64,000 nt of DNA from Ketobacter sp. MCCC 1A13808 (GTDB taxonomy: Bacteria > Pseudomonadota > Gammaproteobacteria > Pseudomonadales > Ketobacteraceae). Shown piece after piece: positions 8,574 to 16,305 of the stretch; the first letter of the stretch is position 1, and each line of letters opens with the position of its first letter. The position numbers and the translations under genes are program-made. The notes under the pieces are model-generated. The model had not been told where the DNA came from, ran no database searches, and saw nothing but the letters and a program-made list of their open reading frames with translations. The stretch lies in contig NZ_VRKW01000006.1 in the NCBI RefSeq assembly GCF_009746715.1, positions 124,001 through 188,000 of the forward strand, in the 5' to 3' direction.

Positions 8574-10169
8574 TTAGGCCGACACGAATGACCTGTTAGC
8601 CTTACCTGATACAATCACCGAAGAAACAGCTGACACGACGGCTGCAGCGAGTATGAACCCCATAACAACCGAGCACAGATAAGGATGCCGGCTAAACCAG
8701 CTGCCGCCGTCCTGTTTGGAATAAGGCATCGACACCAAATACCCTCCACCTTTATGGTATTCGCCTTCATAAAAGAAGCTTCCGTCGGGTAACACTACAG
8801 TTGAGGGGCCATTATTGAGGGCATGGATGAGCGGCAGGCGGTTTTCAACCGCACGCAGCGCGCCGGAATGAACATGCTGATAGGGCTGAATAGTTTCACC
8901 GAACCACCCATTGCTTGATAGTGTTATCAGGATATAACCCCTGGCATCATCAGGTACGGCGTTCGCGACAAACTCGGGGAACATCACCTCATAACAGATC
9001 AGGGGGATCAGGCTGAATTTCTCAGTCTGATATTGCACTCGCCCCGGTCCGGACTCTATTTCCTGGGTAAAATCTCCGAAGAACTGTTCAGCCAGCGCTT
9101 TTAATTCAGGGAAATCCCGCGCCAACGGCACGTATTCACCGAACGCCACGCGCTTCATTTTATAGTAGGTTGGCTGGGGTTCACCCGCAGCATTAAGAAA
9201 CGCCGCGCCATTGCGCAGGATTGACTCTCCTCTCAGATTGGTCTGCTTTTTCTCCATATCCTGAAACAATAGCGGCGTCTTCAATTGCGCGACACTGCCG
9301 CGAATCATATCCGCCACACCGGGCTCGTCAAAATAGCGCTTATACCGAGCTTCAGGCCAGACGACCAGCTCTGCACCATTTGCAACCAAGCGTTCTGTCA
9401 TATCCATTTCCGCCGGGTAAGCCCGGCTATAACCGGGGAACACTTTAGCCCGTCCCGATTCGGGTTTTTCATTCGGCTGCACCAGCCCCACTTGCAGGTG
9501 GTCCCATCCGGCGATGGTGTCGCGCCAATAATGCAGCGCCCACGCGCTATACACAAACCAACCCAGAATCAAGCAGCCGGCAGCGCCGTAAATTAGCTTG
9601 GTCCTGCCGGTGGAGCGTTGCCCGTCACGCTCAAATAGCGCACTAAACAGCATATAGTTGACCATAGCAATCAGCACATCCAGCCCGCTGACACCCACCA
9701 CATCTATCGCCTGCAAAGCCAACGTAAAGCGGCTTTGGCTTTCACCCAACTGGCAGGAAAACAGCATCGGGAAATAACCGTAAAAGCACGCAGTAATCAC
9801 TGAAAACAAAATCAGGGGATGGAATCGGGAATGCAGGCTCAGCCAACGGAACAGCATCGCGATCAGGGCGACCAGCTGCGCACTATAAACCCAAAAAACG
9901 ATACCCAGTAAAAAGCTCTTGCCGAACGGATAACGCTTAATCAGCACTATAAAATCAACCACCCAGTACGCTGCAAACACATAGCAACTCAGGCCTGCTA
10001 AAAAGCCGAACACGTAGCTTTCTTTACATGAGGCATTTTTTAACGCCCACAATAGGGGTACAAAAGCGAACCAGGTCAACATGTAAAGTTGCGAGTCAAA
10101 AAATCCGGCACCCAGTAATAAGCCGGATACAATGGACAATACGCATTTAAAGGAAAGTGAAGACGTCAT
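8574..10169 (-). CDS. Apolipoprotein N-acyltransferase-like membrane enzyme (Lnt family)
   Basis: 531-residue integral inner-membrane protein with an N-terminal block of about six helices (to about residue 210), a periplasmic nitrilase domain (about 225-485) and a C-terminal helix (about 498-520), the full Lnt plan. The catalytic triad is present: E273 (VVWPEAR), K337 (YYKMKR) and C392 (LICYEVMFP); FGEYVP at 343-348 is also typical. Lnt transfers a third acyl chain to the N-terminal cysteine of lipoproteins. The setting is unusual: it is the third gene of an operon behind two lipase-foldase-like genes (6-base gap to the nearer one), not beside the usual lnt neighbours. It could be a second, specialised N-acyltransferase or the housekeeping enzyme relocated; the window cannot decide. 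Confidence 0.82.
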   Translation of the reverse strand: MTSSLSFKCVLSIVSGLLLGAGFFDSQLYMLTWFAFVPLLWALKNASCKESYVFGFLAGLSCYVFAAYWVVDFIVLIKRYPFGKSFLLGIVFWVYSAQLVALIAMLFRWLSLHSRFHPLILFSVITACFYGYFPMLFSCQLGESQSRFTLALQAIDVVGVSGLDVLIAMVNYMLFSALFERDGQRSTGRTKLIYGAAGCLILGWFVYSAWALHYWRDTIAGWDHLQVGLVQPNEKPESGRAKVFPGYSRAYPAEMDMTERLVANGAELVVWPEARYKRYFDEPGVADMIRGSVAQLKTPLLFQDMEKKQTNLRGESILRNGAAFLNAAGEPQPTYYKMKRVAFGEYVPLARDFPELKALAEQFFGDFTQEIESGPGRVQYQTEKFSLIPLICYEVMFPEFVANAVPDDARGYILITLSSNGWFGETIQPYQHVHSGALRAVENRLPLIHALNNGPSTVVLPDGSFFYEGEYHKGGGYLVSMPYSKQDGGSWFSRHPYLCSVVMGFILAAAVVSAVSSVIVSGKANRSFVSA

Positions 10170-10175
10170 TGCTCG

Positions 10176-10853
10176 CTAACCGGCTCCGGCGGGTTCCTCG
10201 CCGGACTCCTTAAAGCTTTTCTTTAATTTATCGAGCGCCGCTTTTTTCTGCACTTCGGTTAACCCTTCATCGCGCATAATGCGCTGCCGCTCAAAAAGAT
10301 AATTGGCAAACACCTGCTGACGCCCGAACAATTTACTGGCGTTGGCTTCACCGAAATGCTGTATCCGCAGAGTCTCGGTTTGTGCAAATTTCTCTTTCGA
10401 TGACAGCTCACTTGCATGCTGAAATTGCTGTTCGTGGAGCGATTTTAAGGCCTCGGTATAATGATAGTATTGCATTAGCAAATCAGGCAGATTCACGGTT
10501 TCATTCGGGGGGCAGTTCTTACCCGCAAGAAATTCAATACGCTGTAAAACGTTCTCATCCGGTTGCTGGGGAAAGCGCTCCACAGCCCGACGCAAAACAC
10601 CCTCAACGTTATCTGAAACCTGTTTCAAACCCGCTGAATCACAATCGAGATGCAGAAGTTCTTTCTCGATTTTTTCGTAATCGAACTGCCAGGCCATGGG
10701 ATCAATCGCAGGTAGCGGTTCAGCTACGTCCGGTACCGGATCCGACCAGGGTCGAAAGTGCTTTTCACCGCTATTACGATCGGGATCTGAAAACACCCAG
10801 GCGACCCCCAGTATCAGCAAAGACCAACCTATACCCTGAGCGAATAAATTCAT
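10176..10853 (-). CDS. Short lipase-chaperone (Lif)-like membrane-anchored protein
   Basis: 225 residues: one N-terminal membrane helix (about 6-22), a short proline-rich linker, then an entirely helical body. The C-terminal third carries the lipase-foldase pattern of an FG..A..LFG element, a tyrosine and basic helix (FANYLFERQRIM) and a closing helix of the D..LTE..K...L..L type. The family's RxxFDYxLSAxGE signature is not kept; the corresponding place reads VEGVLRRAVERF. At 225 residues it is shorter than typical Lif proteins (about 340). It follows the related larger gene by 33 bases and precedes the Lnt-like gene by 6, so the three are surely cotranscribed. A role as a periplasmic steric chaperone is an inference from family. 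Confidence 0.6.
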   Translation of the reverse strand: MNLFAQGIGWSLLILGVAWVFSDPDRNSGEKHFRPWSDPVPDVAEPLPAIDPMAWQFDYEKIEKELLHLDCDSAGLKQVSDNVEGVLRRAVERFPQQPDENVLQRIEFLAGKNCPPNETVNLPDLLMQYYHYTEALKSLHEQQFQHASELSSKEKFAQTETLRIQHFGEANASKLFGRQQVFANYLFERQRIMRDEGLTEVQKKAALDKLKKSFKESGEEPAGAG

Positions 10854-10886
10854 TTTTTGAATTCTTACCGCAGACGGTGCGAAAGG

Positions 10887-11828
10887 CTATACCCCACCCA
10901 GATTCATATGGGAAATCCGCTCCAGCTCCTGTTGGGTAAAATGGGATCGTGCCAATCGCTGCACCTGTTGTTTAATATCTTGCTGCGACAAACCGGAGTT
11001 AATAATTGACTGCTTTTCCTGTTTGAATGTGCTGTAACGGGACGCCCAGTTTTCAATACCATACTGAGCACCTTCGTATTGTTCACGCAGCTCTTCCTGC
11101 CGTGCGGCGCGCTCTTCGTCGGATATCGTTTTATCCTTTGCCATAACCATACTTTCCATCATATACCGGGCACTGGCATCCTCCGCGGTGAAAAGTTTAT
11201 CTGCAACTTCTTTGCCCATATACAATTCCTGCAAAGCGGCTTGCTCGTCCAGCAACGCCCTATGGTCGACCTCGCCTCCGGAAGAGGCCATCAACTCATA
11301 CATTTCTTTTTTTGCACGCAGATAATCGTTGAAATTCCCGACAATAGTGGCGACCTGCTCCCCCGCTGCACCCGCCAAGCCCATGCGGATTAAACGCTGC
11401 AATTCTGTCATTGCGTCGTCATCCAGCAACACACTGCCGGAGCGGAACACTTCATTAAGTGCATTCAGTGCATCCGGGTTAACGACCACATCACCGTACT
11501 GGTCAATTTTGACTGTCTTCAATCCGTTTTGAATGCTTTGAATATCGAAAGTCACGTTCAGCTGAGGCTGATCCTCCGCGACTTCACCCACACCTTTTGG
11601 GTCCGCCAGGTTTTCCTCAAAGGGTTCCCATTGCCATACATCATCTACGGTTTTGCCGTTATCGGACAGTTTTTCATTATCCCGTTGCGCAACGTCATTC
11701 AAAACGACCGTCTCCTCACTGGCCTGACCGGCGGTATCACCTTCAGGTACTAACCAGACAACGGCAATCAATGCCACCAGACAAACAGAAGCAACAAGAA
11801 TTACGGGTTTTGACGTTAAATTACTCAT
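10887..11828 (-). CDS. Divergent lipase secretion chaperone (Lif)-like protein
   Basis: 313 residues with one N-terminal membrane helix (about 8-27), an acidic variable linker (about 30-90) and a long helical domain. From about residue 100 the order follows lipase foldases: a small beta-like segment (LKTVKIDQYGDVVV), the helix where RxxFDY[FC]LSAxGE normally sits (here LNALNEVFRSGSVLL, so the motif is lost), a segment ending in NDYLRAKKEM, and a C-terminal LFTAEDASARY...SDEERAARQEELR block like the second mini-domain. Lif proteins fold true lipases in the periplasm; a foldase with a degenerate signature may serve another client. First strongly supported gene of the operon; a small ORF overlaps its start by 8 bases. 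Confidence 0.62.
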   Translation of the reverse strand: MSNLTSKPVILVASVCLVALIAVVWLVPEGDTAGQASEETVVLNDVAQRDNEKLSDNGKTVDDVWQWEPFEENLADPKGVGEVAEDQPQLNVTFDIQSIQNGLKTVKIDQYGDVVVNPDALNALNEVFRSGSVLLDDDAMTELQRLIRMGLAGAAGEQVATIVGNFNDYLRAKKEMYELMASSGGEVDHRALLDEQAALQELYMGKEVADKLFTAEDASARYMMESMVMAKDKTISDEERAARQEELREQYEGAQYGIENWASRYSTFKQEKQSIINSGLSQQDIKQQVQRLARSHFTQQELERISHMNLGGV

Positions 11829-12048
11829 AGGACAACTCGTGATTTATTTTGTTATTGAGATCATTGTTATGCATTTGTGATCTTAAATGAAAGCGTTTAG
11901 TTCCAAACGCAATCCCGAGAAAAAGAATAACGTCCATTTTACGCTCTCCGGTAGCCGTCTGAAACTCCCATTCGCTAAATGAAACAACACCTGCCTGCCA
12001 ATTGACGGCCAAATACAGTCTAAAAGAGGTCAAACCTAGCCATTTCAT
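11821..12048 (-). CDS. Small hypothetical protein (75 residues) at the head of the Lif-like operon
   Basis: I do not recognise a family. The ORF starts at an ATG with AGGA five bases upstream (12054-12057) and ends in a TAA that overlaps the start region of the Lif-like gene by 8 bases, a spacing typical of translational coupling. The protein begins MKWLGLTSFRLYL, is rich in aromatic residues in its first half, has a hydrophobic strand (MDVILFLGIAFG) and a polar, asparagine-rich tail. The frame stays open upstream to 12144, but those codons lack a ribosome site. The good ribosome site argues that it is real; the lack of a known family argues for caution. Confidence 0.42.
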   Translation of the reverse strand: MKWLGLTSFRLYLAVNWQAGVVSFSEWEFQTATGERKMDVILFLGIAFGTKRFHLRSQMHNNDLNNKINHELSYE

Positions 12049-12240
12049 AACAATCCTGATTCCCCCACCGTGTAATGATCGGTTCCGAGTTTGCAGTGTT
12101 AACTCAGGTTGAAGAGCTGGTAACTGCAATCCGGAACACCCCAATTACCTCCGGTTTTACCCACGGCTCTACCCGCTACTTCCTCCAATAAAAAAGATAA
12201 TTTCTAAAACAATAAAACTAATATGCTAGAAGGTAGATAT
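12049..12240. other. Divergent promoter region between the Lif-like operon and the first PETase-like gene
   Basis: About 190 bases between the small minus-strand ORF and the plus-strand hydrolase. The last 55 bases are AT-rich and end in AGAAGG (12228-12233), seven bases before the hydrolase ATG. I find no confident -35/-10 pair or operator by eye. Any shared control of hydrolases and Lif-like proteins would have to act here. Confidence 0.4.
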
Positions 12241-13164
12241 ATGAAAAAGGTTCGTTTTAACACCGCTGCGGCGGTCTTCACATCAGCACTATTATCATCC
12301 CAGGTGTTTGCCATAACCGACGACCCGGTTGATCCCGTTGATCCGGTTGATCCGCCCAGCAGCGGAACCGTACGCGGGCCGGATCCCACGCTAAGTGCAC
12401 TGGAATCCACCCGTAGTGGCCCCTACTCCGTACGCACTGAAAACGTTTCTAATTTATCGGCCAGCGGATTTGGTGGCGGCACCATCCATTACCCGACGAA
12501 TGCCGGCGAAAATATGGGCGCGATAGCCGTGATCCCCGGCTACGTTTCCTATGAAAGCTCAATTGAATGGTGGGGACCACGCCTTGCCTCCTGGGGATTT
12601 GTGGTCATTACGATTGATACCAACACCATTTATGACCAGCCCGATAGCCGCGCCGATCAACTCAGTGCGGCACTGGATCACCTGATTGACGAAAGCGGAA
12701 GCAGCAGCAGCCCTATTTCCGGATTGGTTGATGCAAGCAGGCTGGGCGTCATTGGCTGGTCAATGGGTGGAGGCGGAACTTTGAAGTTGGCCACAGAGCG
12801 AAACCTGAAAGCCATTATTCCTCAGGCACCCTGGTACAGTGGTTTCAATTCGTTTGACCGGATTACCACCCCCACCATGATCATCGCCTGCGAATCAGAC
12901 GCAATTGCACCGGTCGGCCAGCATGCCTCCCCGTTCTATAATGATATTCCAAACTCGACTGCGAAAGCCTTCCTGGAAATCAACGGTGGGTCACACTACT
13001 GTGCTAACTCCGGCTATTCGGATGAAGATATTTTGGGTAAATACGGCATTTCGTGGATGAAACGATTTATGGATAACGACACCCGTTACAGCCAGTTTCT
13101 GTGCGGTCCAAATCATGAATCTGATCGCAGCATTTCGGAATATCGCGATACCTGTAACTATTAA
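12241..13164 (+). CDS. Secreted PETase-like polyester hydrolase, copy 1
   Basis: 307-residue exported alpha/beta hydrolase of the polyesterase/cutinase lipase group. Signal peptide 1-24 (ends VFA), then an Asp-Pro-Val linker (28-39), then the catalytic domain. By eye alignment with Ideonella PETase shows the triad S174 (GWSMGGGG), D220 (ACESD) and H252 ([10 protein letters not shown]); oxyanion residues Y101 and M175; W198 (PQAPW); and two disulfides, C217-C254 and C288-C305. The first of these, with the extended loop after H252, marks the type II PETase group. H228 and F232 match ordinary cutinases, not the Ser/Ile pair of Ideonella PETase, so polyester or cutin-like ester hydrolysis is likelier than specialised PET use. 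The start at 12241 is preferred to an ATG at 12223 because of AGAAGG seven bases upstream. A terminator follows. Confidence 0.92.
   Translation: MKKVRFNTAAAVFTSALLSSQVFAITDDPVDPVDPVDPPSSGTVRGPDPTLSALESTRSGPYSVRTENVSNLSASGFGGGTIHYPTNAGENMGAIAVIPGYVSYESSIEWWGPRLASWGFVVITIDTNTIYDQPDSRADQLSAALDHLIDESGSSSSPISGLVDASRLGVIGWSMGGGGTLKLATERNLKAIIPQAPWYSGFNSFDRITTPTMIIACESDAIAPVGQHASPFYNDIPNSTAKAFLEINGGSHYCANSGYSDEDILGKYGISWMKRFMDNDTRYSQFLCGPNHESDRSISEYRDTCNY
12322..12354 (+). repeat. In-frame Asp-Pro-Val tandem repeat (copy 1 linker)
   Basis: A nine-base unit, GAY CCN GTT, repeated three times and followed by Asp-Pro, encodes the linker between signal peptide and hydrolase domain. The matching segment of copy 2 (13606-13650) has one extra unit with altered residues, so the repeat has changed length since duplication. 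Confidence 0.85.
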
Positions 13165-13194
13165 TTGAGTTAGAACTTATAAGTCAGGCTAACC

Positions 13195-13226
13195 ATAAAA
13201 GGGCTGCTTTAGCAGTCCTTTTATGT
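13195..13226 (+). terminator. Hairpin terminator after PETase-like copy 1
   Basis: 14-bp stem with one G-T pair and a 2-base apex (ATAAAAGGGCTGCT with AGCAGTCCTTTTAT), beginning 30 bases after the stop. The T-rich 3' arm serves as the T tract. It separates the two hydrolase genes into independent transcripts. Confidence 0.78.
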
Positions 13227-13527
13227 ACCTCTATACCGGATTGTGAACCACTTCAATTGACATCAAGGTTTACACCTCCGCGGCCATTTCAAACTGTTTT
13301 TCCTAAGTCGATTCTTTTGTATTCCCCTACATTCAGGCGGGCCAAAGTACACAAGGAACAGGACAAACCAAGCTCTTAGCAGACCCGCTGGAGCGGGCTT
13401 TCATTCATTATATTGACAGGTGTTGCTGAAAGCATTCACTTCAACTCCGCATTGAGTCAGTCATTTCACCCCTGACGGAGTCATTCCTAAAAAAGTAACA
13501 AGCAGAAAAAAAATAAAGGACATCAAC
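13227..13527. other. Intergenic region upstream of PETase-like copy 2
   Basis: About 300 bases without a convincing gene. TTGACA occurs twice (about 13256 and 13415), but neither has a good -10 at the right distance. A small hairpin (CCCGCT-GG-AGCGGG, 13384-13397) is followed by CTTTCATTC and could end a short transcript. The region ends in AAAGGA (13515-13520), seven bases before the ATG. Copy 2 therefore has its own promoter and is not cotranscribed with copy 1. Confidence 0.45.
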
Positions 13528-14460
13528 ATGAAAAAGAAACTGTTAGCCACCACCACTACCCTACTTGCATCTGCGATGCTGTCTGCTTCAGTCTTTGCAT
13601 TGACGGATCCTCCGGTGGACCCCGTAGACCCGGTTGACCCCACAGACCCGCCAAGTAGCGATAATGTACGCGGACCTGATCCGACTGAAAGCGCACTGGA
13701 ATCCACCCGAGGCGGTCCCTATTCGGTCCGCACGCAAAATGTATCCAGCTTATCCGCTCGTGGCTTCGGCGGCGGCACCATTCACTATCCGACTAATGCC
13801 GGCACGAATATGGGCGCCATTGCAGTAGTTCCCGGCTTCGTATCCTATGAAAACTCGATCGAGTGGTGGGGTTCACGCCTGGCCTCGTGGGGATTCGTGG
13901 TGATCACCATCGACACCAATACAACGGTCGATCAGCCCGATAGCCGCGCCGATCAGCTGAGTGCGGCACTGGATCTTCTGGTTTCAGAAAGCAACTCCGG
14001 TAGCAGTGCGATTTCCGGCTTGGTGGATCCGAGCCGCCTGGGCGCTATTGGCTGGTCCATGGGTGGTGGTGGCTCTTTGAAGCTGGCCACAGAGCGCAAC
14101 CTGAAAGCGATCATCCCCCAAGCTCCCTGGTACACCGGGTCCAGCACTTTCCGCCGCCTCACCACACCAACGATGATCATCGCGTGCGAAGCGGACGTCG
14201 TTGCACCGGTCGGGCAACACGCATCACCATTCTACAACGCCATTCCAGACTCCACACCAAAAGCGTTTCTGGAAATCAACGGTGGCTCTCACTTCTGTGC
14301 TAACTCCGGCTATTCCGACGAAGATCTCTTGGGCAAGTACGGCATTGCCTGGATGAAGCGCTTTATGGATGACGATACCCGTTATAGCCAGTTCCTTTGT
14401 GGCCCGAACCATGAATCGAACCGCAACATCTCTGAATACCGGGATACCTGCAACTATTAA
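13528..14460 (+). CDS. Secreted PETase-like polyester hydrolase, copy 2
   Basis: 310-residue paralogue of the upstream hydrolase. I count about 39 differences over about 264 aligned residues of the mature domain. Signal peptide 1-24 (ends VFA), Asp-Pro-rich linker (27-42), catalytic domain. Triad S177 (GWSMGGGG), D223, H255; W201; cysteines C220/C257 and C291/C308 as in copy 1. Two pocket residues differ: the oxyanion position is F104 here (Tyr in copy 1), and the residue after the catalytic His is F256 (Tyr in copy 1). Phe at the oxyanion position is also found in some marine PETase-like enzymes. Start supported by AAAGGA seven bases upstream; strong terminator 33 bases after the stop. Probably arose by tandem duplication. 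Confidence 0.92.
   Translation: MKKKLLATTTTLLASAMLSASVFALTDPPVDPVDPVDPTDPPSSDNVRGPDPTESALESTRGGPYSVRTQNVSSLSARGFGGGTIHYPTNAGTNMGAIAVVPGFVSYENSIEWWGSRLASWGFVVITIDTNTTVDQPDSRADQLSAALDLLVSESNSGSSAISGLVDPSRLGAIGWSMGGGGSLKLATERNLKAIIPQAPWYTGSSTFRRLTTPTMIIACEADVVAPVGQHASPFYNAIPDSTPKAFLEINGGSHFCANSGYSDEDLLGKYGIAWMKRFMDDDTRYSQFLCGPNHESNRNISEYRDTCNY
13606..13650 (+). repeat. In-frame Asp-Pro-rich tandem repeat (copy 2 linker)
   Basis: Encodes [15 protein letters not shown], the counterpart of the linker in copy 1 but longer and with different codons. Such acidic Pro-rich spacers are typical of flexible linkers in exported proteins. Confidence 0.8.
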
Positions 14461-14488
14461 TTAGTTGCTTGTACTTTCTTTCAGAAGC

Positions 14489-14520
14489 AAAAAGGGGCTG
14501 AATCATCAGCCCCTTTTTTT
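14489..14520 (+). terminator. Rho-independent terminator after PETase-like copy 2
   Basis: GGGGCTGA (14494-14501) pairs with TCAGCCCC (14506-14513) around an ATCA loop and is followed by seven T. The A run before the stem makes it usable from the minus strand for fpr as well. Confidence 0.9.
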
Positions 14521-14546
14521 CATTCGCTTAAATTAACGCGTTCACG

Positions 14547-15320
14547 TTATTTTTCTACAAATGCCCGCTCGATTACGTAGTGCCCTTGCTCTCCGTGACG
14601 GGATTCCTTAAACCCTTTCGCATCCAGAATGCGGCAGGTGTCTTTTAACATACCCGGGCTACCGCAAAGCATAAACCGATCGTGCTGCAGATTGATTTCA
14701 GGCAACCCGACATCAGCATAAAGCTGTCCACTTTCCATTAAATCCGTGAGCCGGCCCTGATTACGGAACGCCTCTCGGGTCACAGTAGGATAGTAAATTA
14801 GTTTTTCCCGCACCTGATCTCCAAAGAATTCGTTACCCGGTAAATCTTCATTGATAAATTTCTCATACGCCAGATCCTTTTTGTAGCGCACGCCATGGGT
14901 CAGAATAATCTTGTCGTAATGCTCATACACTTCCGGATCTTTAATGATACTCATAAATGGAGCCAGTCCGGTGCCGGTACTCAACAAATACAGATTCCGG
15001 CCCGGTAATAGGTGATCCACAACCAGCGTACCGGTAGGCTTGGTGCTGACAAACACTTCATCACCGACTTTTAAGTGCTGTAATTTGGAAGTAAGCGGTC
15101 CGTCCTGAACTTTTATGCTGAAAAATTCCAGCTCTTCTTCGTAATTAGCACTCGCGATACTGTAAGCCCGCAGCAACGGTCGACCTTCGTTTTCCAGACC
15201 AATCATGGTGAAGTGCCCGTTCTTGAAACGGAAACCGGGATCACGACTGGTGGTGAAACTAAATAGACTATCCGTCCAATGGTGTACGCTGGTGACCCGC
15301 TCTGTGATTAAGTTTGCCAT
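14547..15320 (-). CDS. fpr: Ferredoxin/flavodoxin--NADP+ reductase
   Basis: 257-residue cytosolic FAD enzyme moving electrons between NADPH and ferredoxin or flavodoxin, used in iron-sulfur repair and oxidative stress. FAD-binding RAYSIASANYEEELEF lies at about 50-65, the NADP-binding GTGLAPFMSIIKDPEVY at about 117-133, then LCGSPGML and a C-terminal extension ending RAFVEK as in the bacterial subclass. Length matches Pseudomonas FprA (about 258). It is divergent, across 100 bases, from a LysR gene, the known fprA-finR layout, so FinR-like control is likely. Confidence 0.92.
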   Translation of the reverse strand: MANLITERVTSVHHWTDSLFSFTTSRDPGFRFKNGHFTMIGLENEGRPLLRAYSIASANYEEELEFFSIKVQDGPLTSKLQHLKVGDEVFVSTKPTGTLVVDHLLPGRNLYLLSTGTGLAPFMSIIKDPEVYEHYDKIILTHGVRYKKDLAYEKFINEDLPGNEFFGDQVREKLIYYPTVTREAFRNQGRLTDLMESGQLYADVGLPEINLQHDRFMLCGSPGMLKDTCRILDAKGFKESRHGEQGHYVIERAFVEK

Positions 15321-15388
15321 TGCCTCTACTCCCGATCCTGAACAATTGCGCCTACTATAGACTTAACGCCACATATAGGTAAAATGAC

Positions 15389-15406
15389 TTAATCAGATAT
15401 AATTAA
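15389..15406. promoter_or_regulatory. Possible LysR-type operator between fpr and the regulator
   Basis: Interrupted palindrome TTAAT-N8-ATTAA, compatible with the T-N11-A pattern of LysR sites, 15 bases before the regulator ATG and in the only region shared with fpr. A candidate only: the region is AT-rich and such matches occur by chance. Confidence 0.35.
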
Positions 15407-15420
15407 TCGGCATTTCCGAT

Positions 15421-16305
15421 ATGAAGTTTACACTGCGTCAACTCCAGGTCTTCTTGGCCACCGCCCATTTTGAGAATATTTCCAAGGCTGCCAATAGCTT
15501 ATCAATGTCGCAATCCGCTGCCAGCAGTTCGCTAGCTGACCTGGAGAATCAATTCGATATCAAATTATTTGATCGAAAGGGAAAAAAGTTGCAATTAAAT
15601 GCTCTCGGCTATGCCTTACGGCCTCAGGCCGAAGCCCTGATTCAACGAGCGGAAGAGCTTGACCAGGCCTTGCACCAGCATTCCGCAAGCGGACATTTGA
15701 AAGTCGGGGCAACACTTACCATTGGTAACTATCTTGCCATTCACATCATGAGCCGATTTCTGCAGGAAAATCCCCACGCCAAGGTGGAACTCGACGTCGC
15801 CAACACCTCCAAAATCGCGCAGAAGGTACGCAACTTCGAACTTGATCTTGGGTTAATAGAAGGCGAATTAGTCGATGACGAGCTTGAGGTCATCCCCTGG
15901 ATGGAAGACGAGCTGGTGGTGTTCTGCTCTCCCCAACACCCCCTGGCCGGCAGTAGCGCACTGAGCGACAAGCAGATATTGTCAGCCAACTGGATTCTCA
16001 GGGAAGCCGGTTCGGGAACCCGGCAAACGTTCGATTGGGCCATGCACGGCATACTGTCTCAGCTCACCATCCAGCTGGAACTGCAACACACGGAAGCGAT
16101 AAAACGGGCGGTGGAAGCTGGCCTGGGAATCGGCTGCTTATCGAGAGTGGCATTGGAGGACGCCTTCCGGCGCGGCAGCTTGATCCCGCTGCACCTGCCA
16201 CGACGCAATCTGAAGCGCCATTTCTATTTCATTCTGCACAAACAGAAGTACCGCAATGCCGGTATTCACCAATGGCTGAATCTATGCAAAGCACTGTTTC
16301 ACTAG
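15421..16305 (+). CDS. finR: LysR family transcriptional regulator, FinR-like
   Basis: 294 residues: winged helix-turn-helix at about 1-60 (LRQLQVFLATAHFENISKAA then SQSAASSSLADLE) and a type-2 periplasmic-binding effector domain from about 90. In Pseudomonas, FinR lies divergent from fprA and is needed for its induction by superoxide; the same layout here supports the name, but sequence alone does not separate FinR from other LysR proteins. Its TAG stop shares the palindrome CTAG with the stop of the convergent diguanylate cyclase gene. Confidence 0.78.
   Translation: MKFTLRQLQVFLATAHFENISKAANSLSMSQSAASSSLADLENQFDIKLFDRKGKKLQLNALGYALRPQAEALIQRAEELDQALHQHSASGHLKVGATLTIGNYLAIHIMSRFLQENPHAKVELDVANTSKIAQKVRNFELDLGLIEGELVDDELEVIPWMEDELVVFCSPQHPLAGSSALSDKQILSANWILREAGSGTRQTFDWAMHGILSQLTIQLELQHTEAIKRAVEAGLGIGCLSRVALEDAFRRGSLIPLHLPRRNLKRHFYFILHKQKYRNAGIHQWLNLCKALFH

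Noticed and set aside
12049-12144. Upstream extension of the small ORF to 107 residues
   Set aside because: No ribosome site; the internal ATG at 12048 has AGGA at good spacing.
13384-13397. Strong terminator between the two hydrolase genes
   Set aside because: Stem is only 6 bp with a 2-base loop and a poor T tract; the stem at 13195-13226 is the credible terminator.
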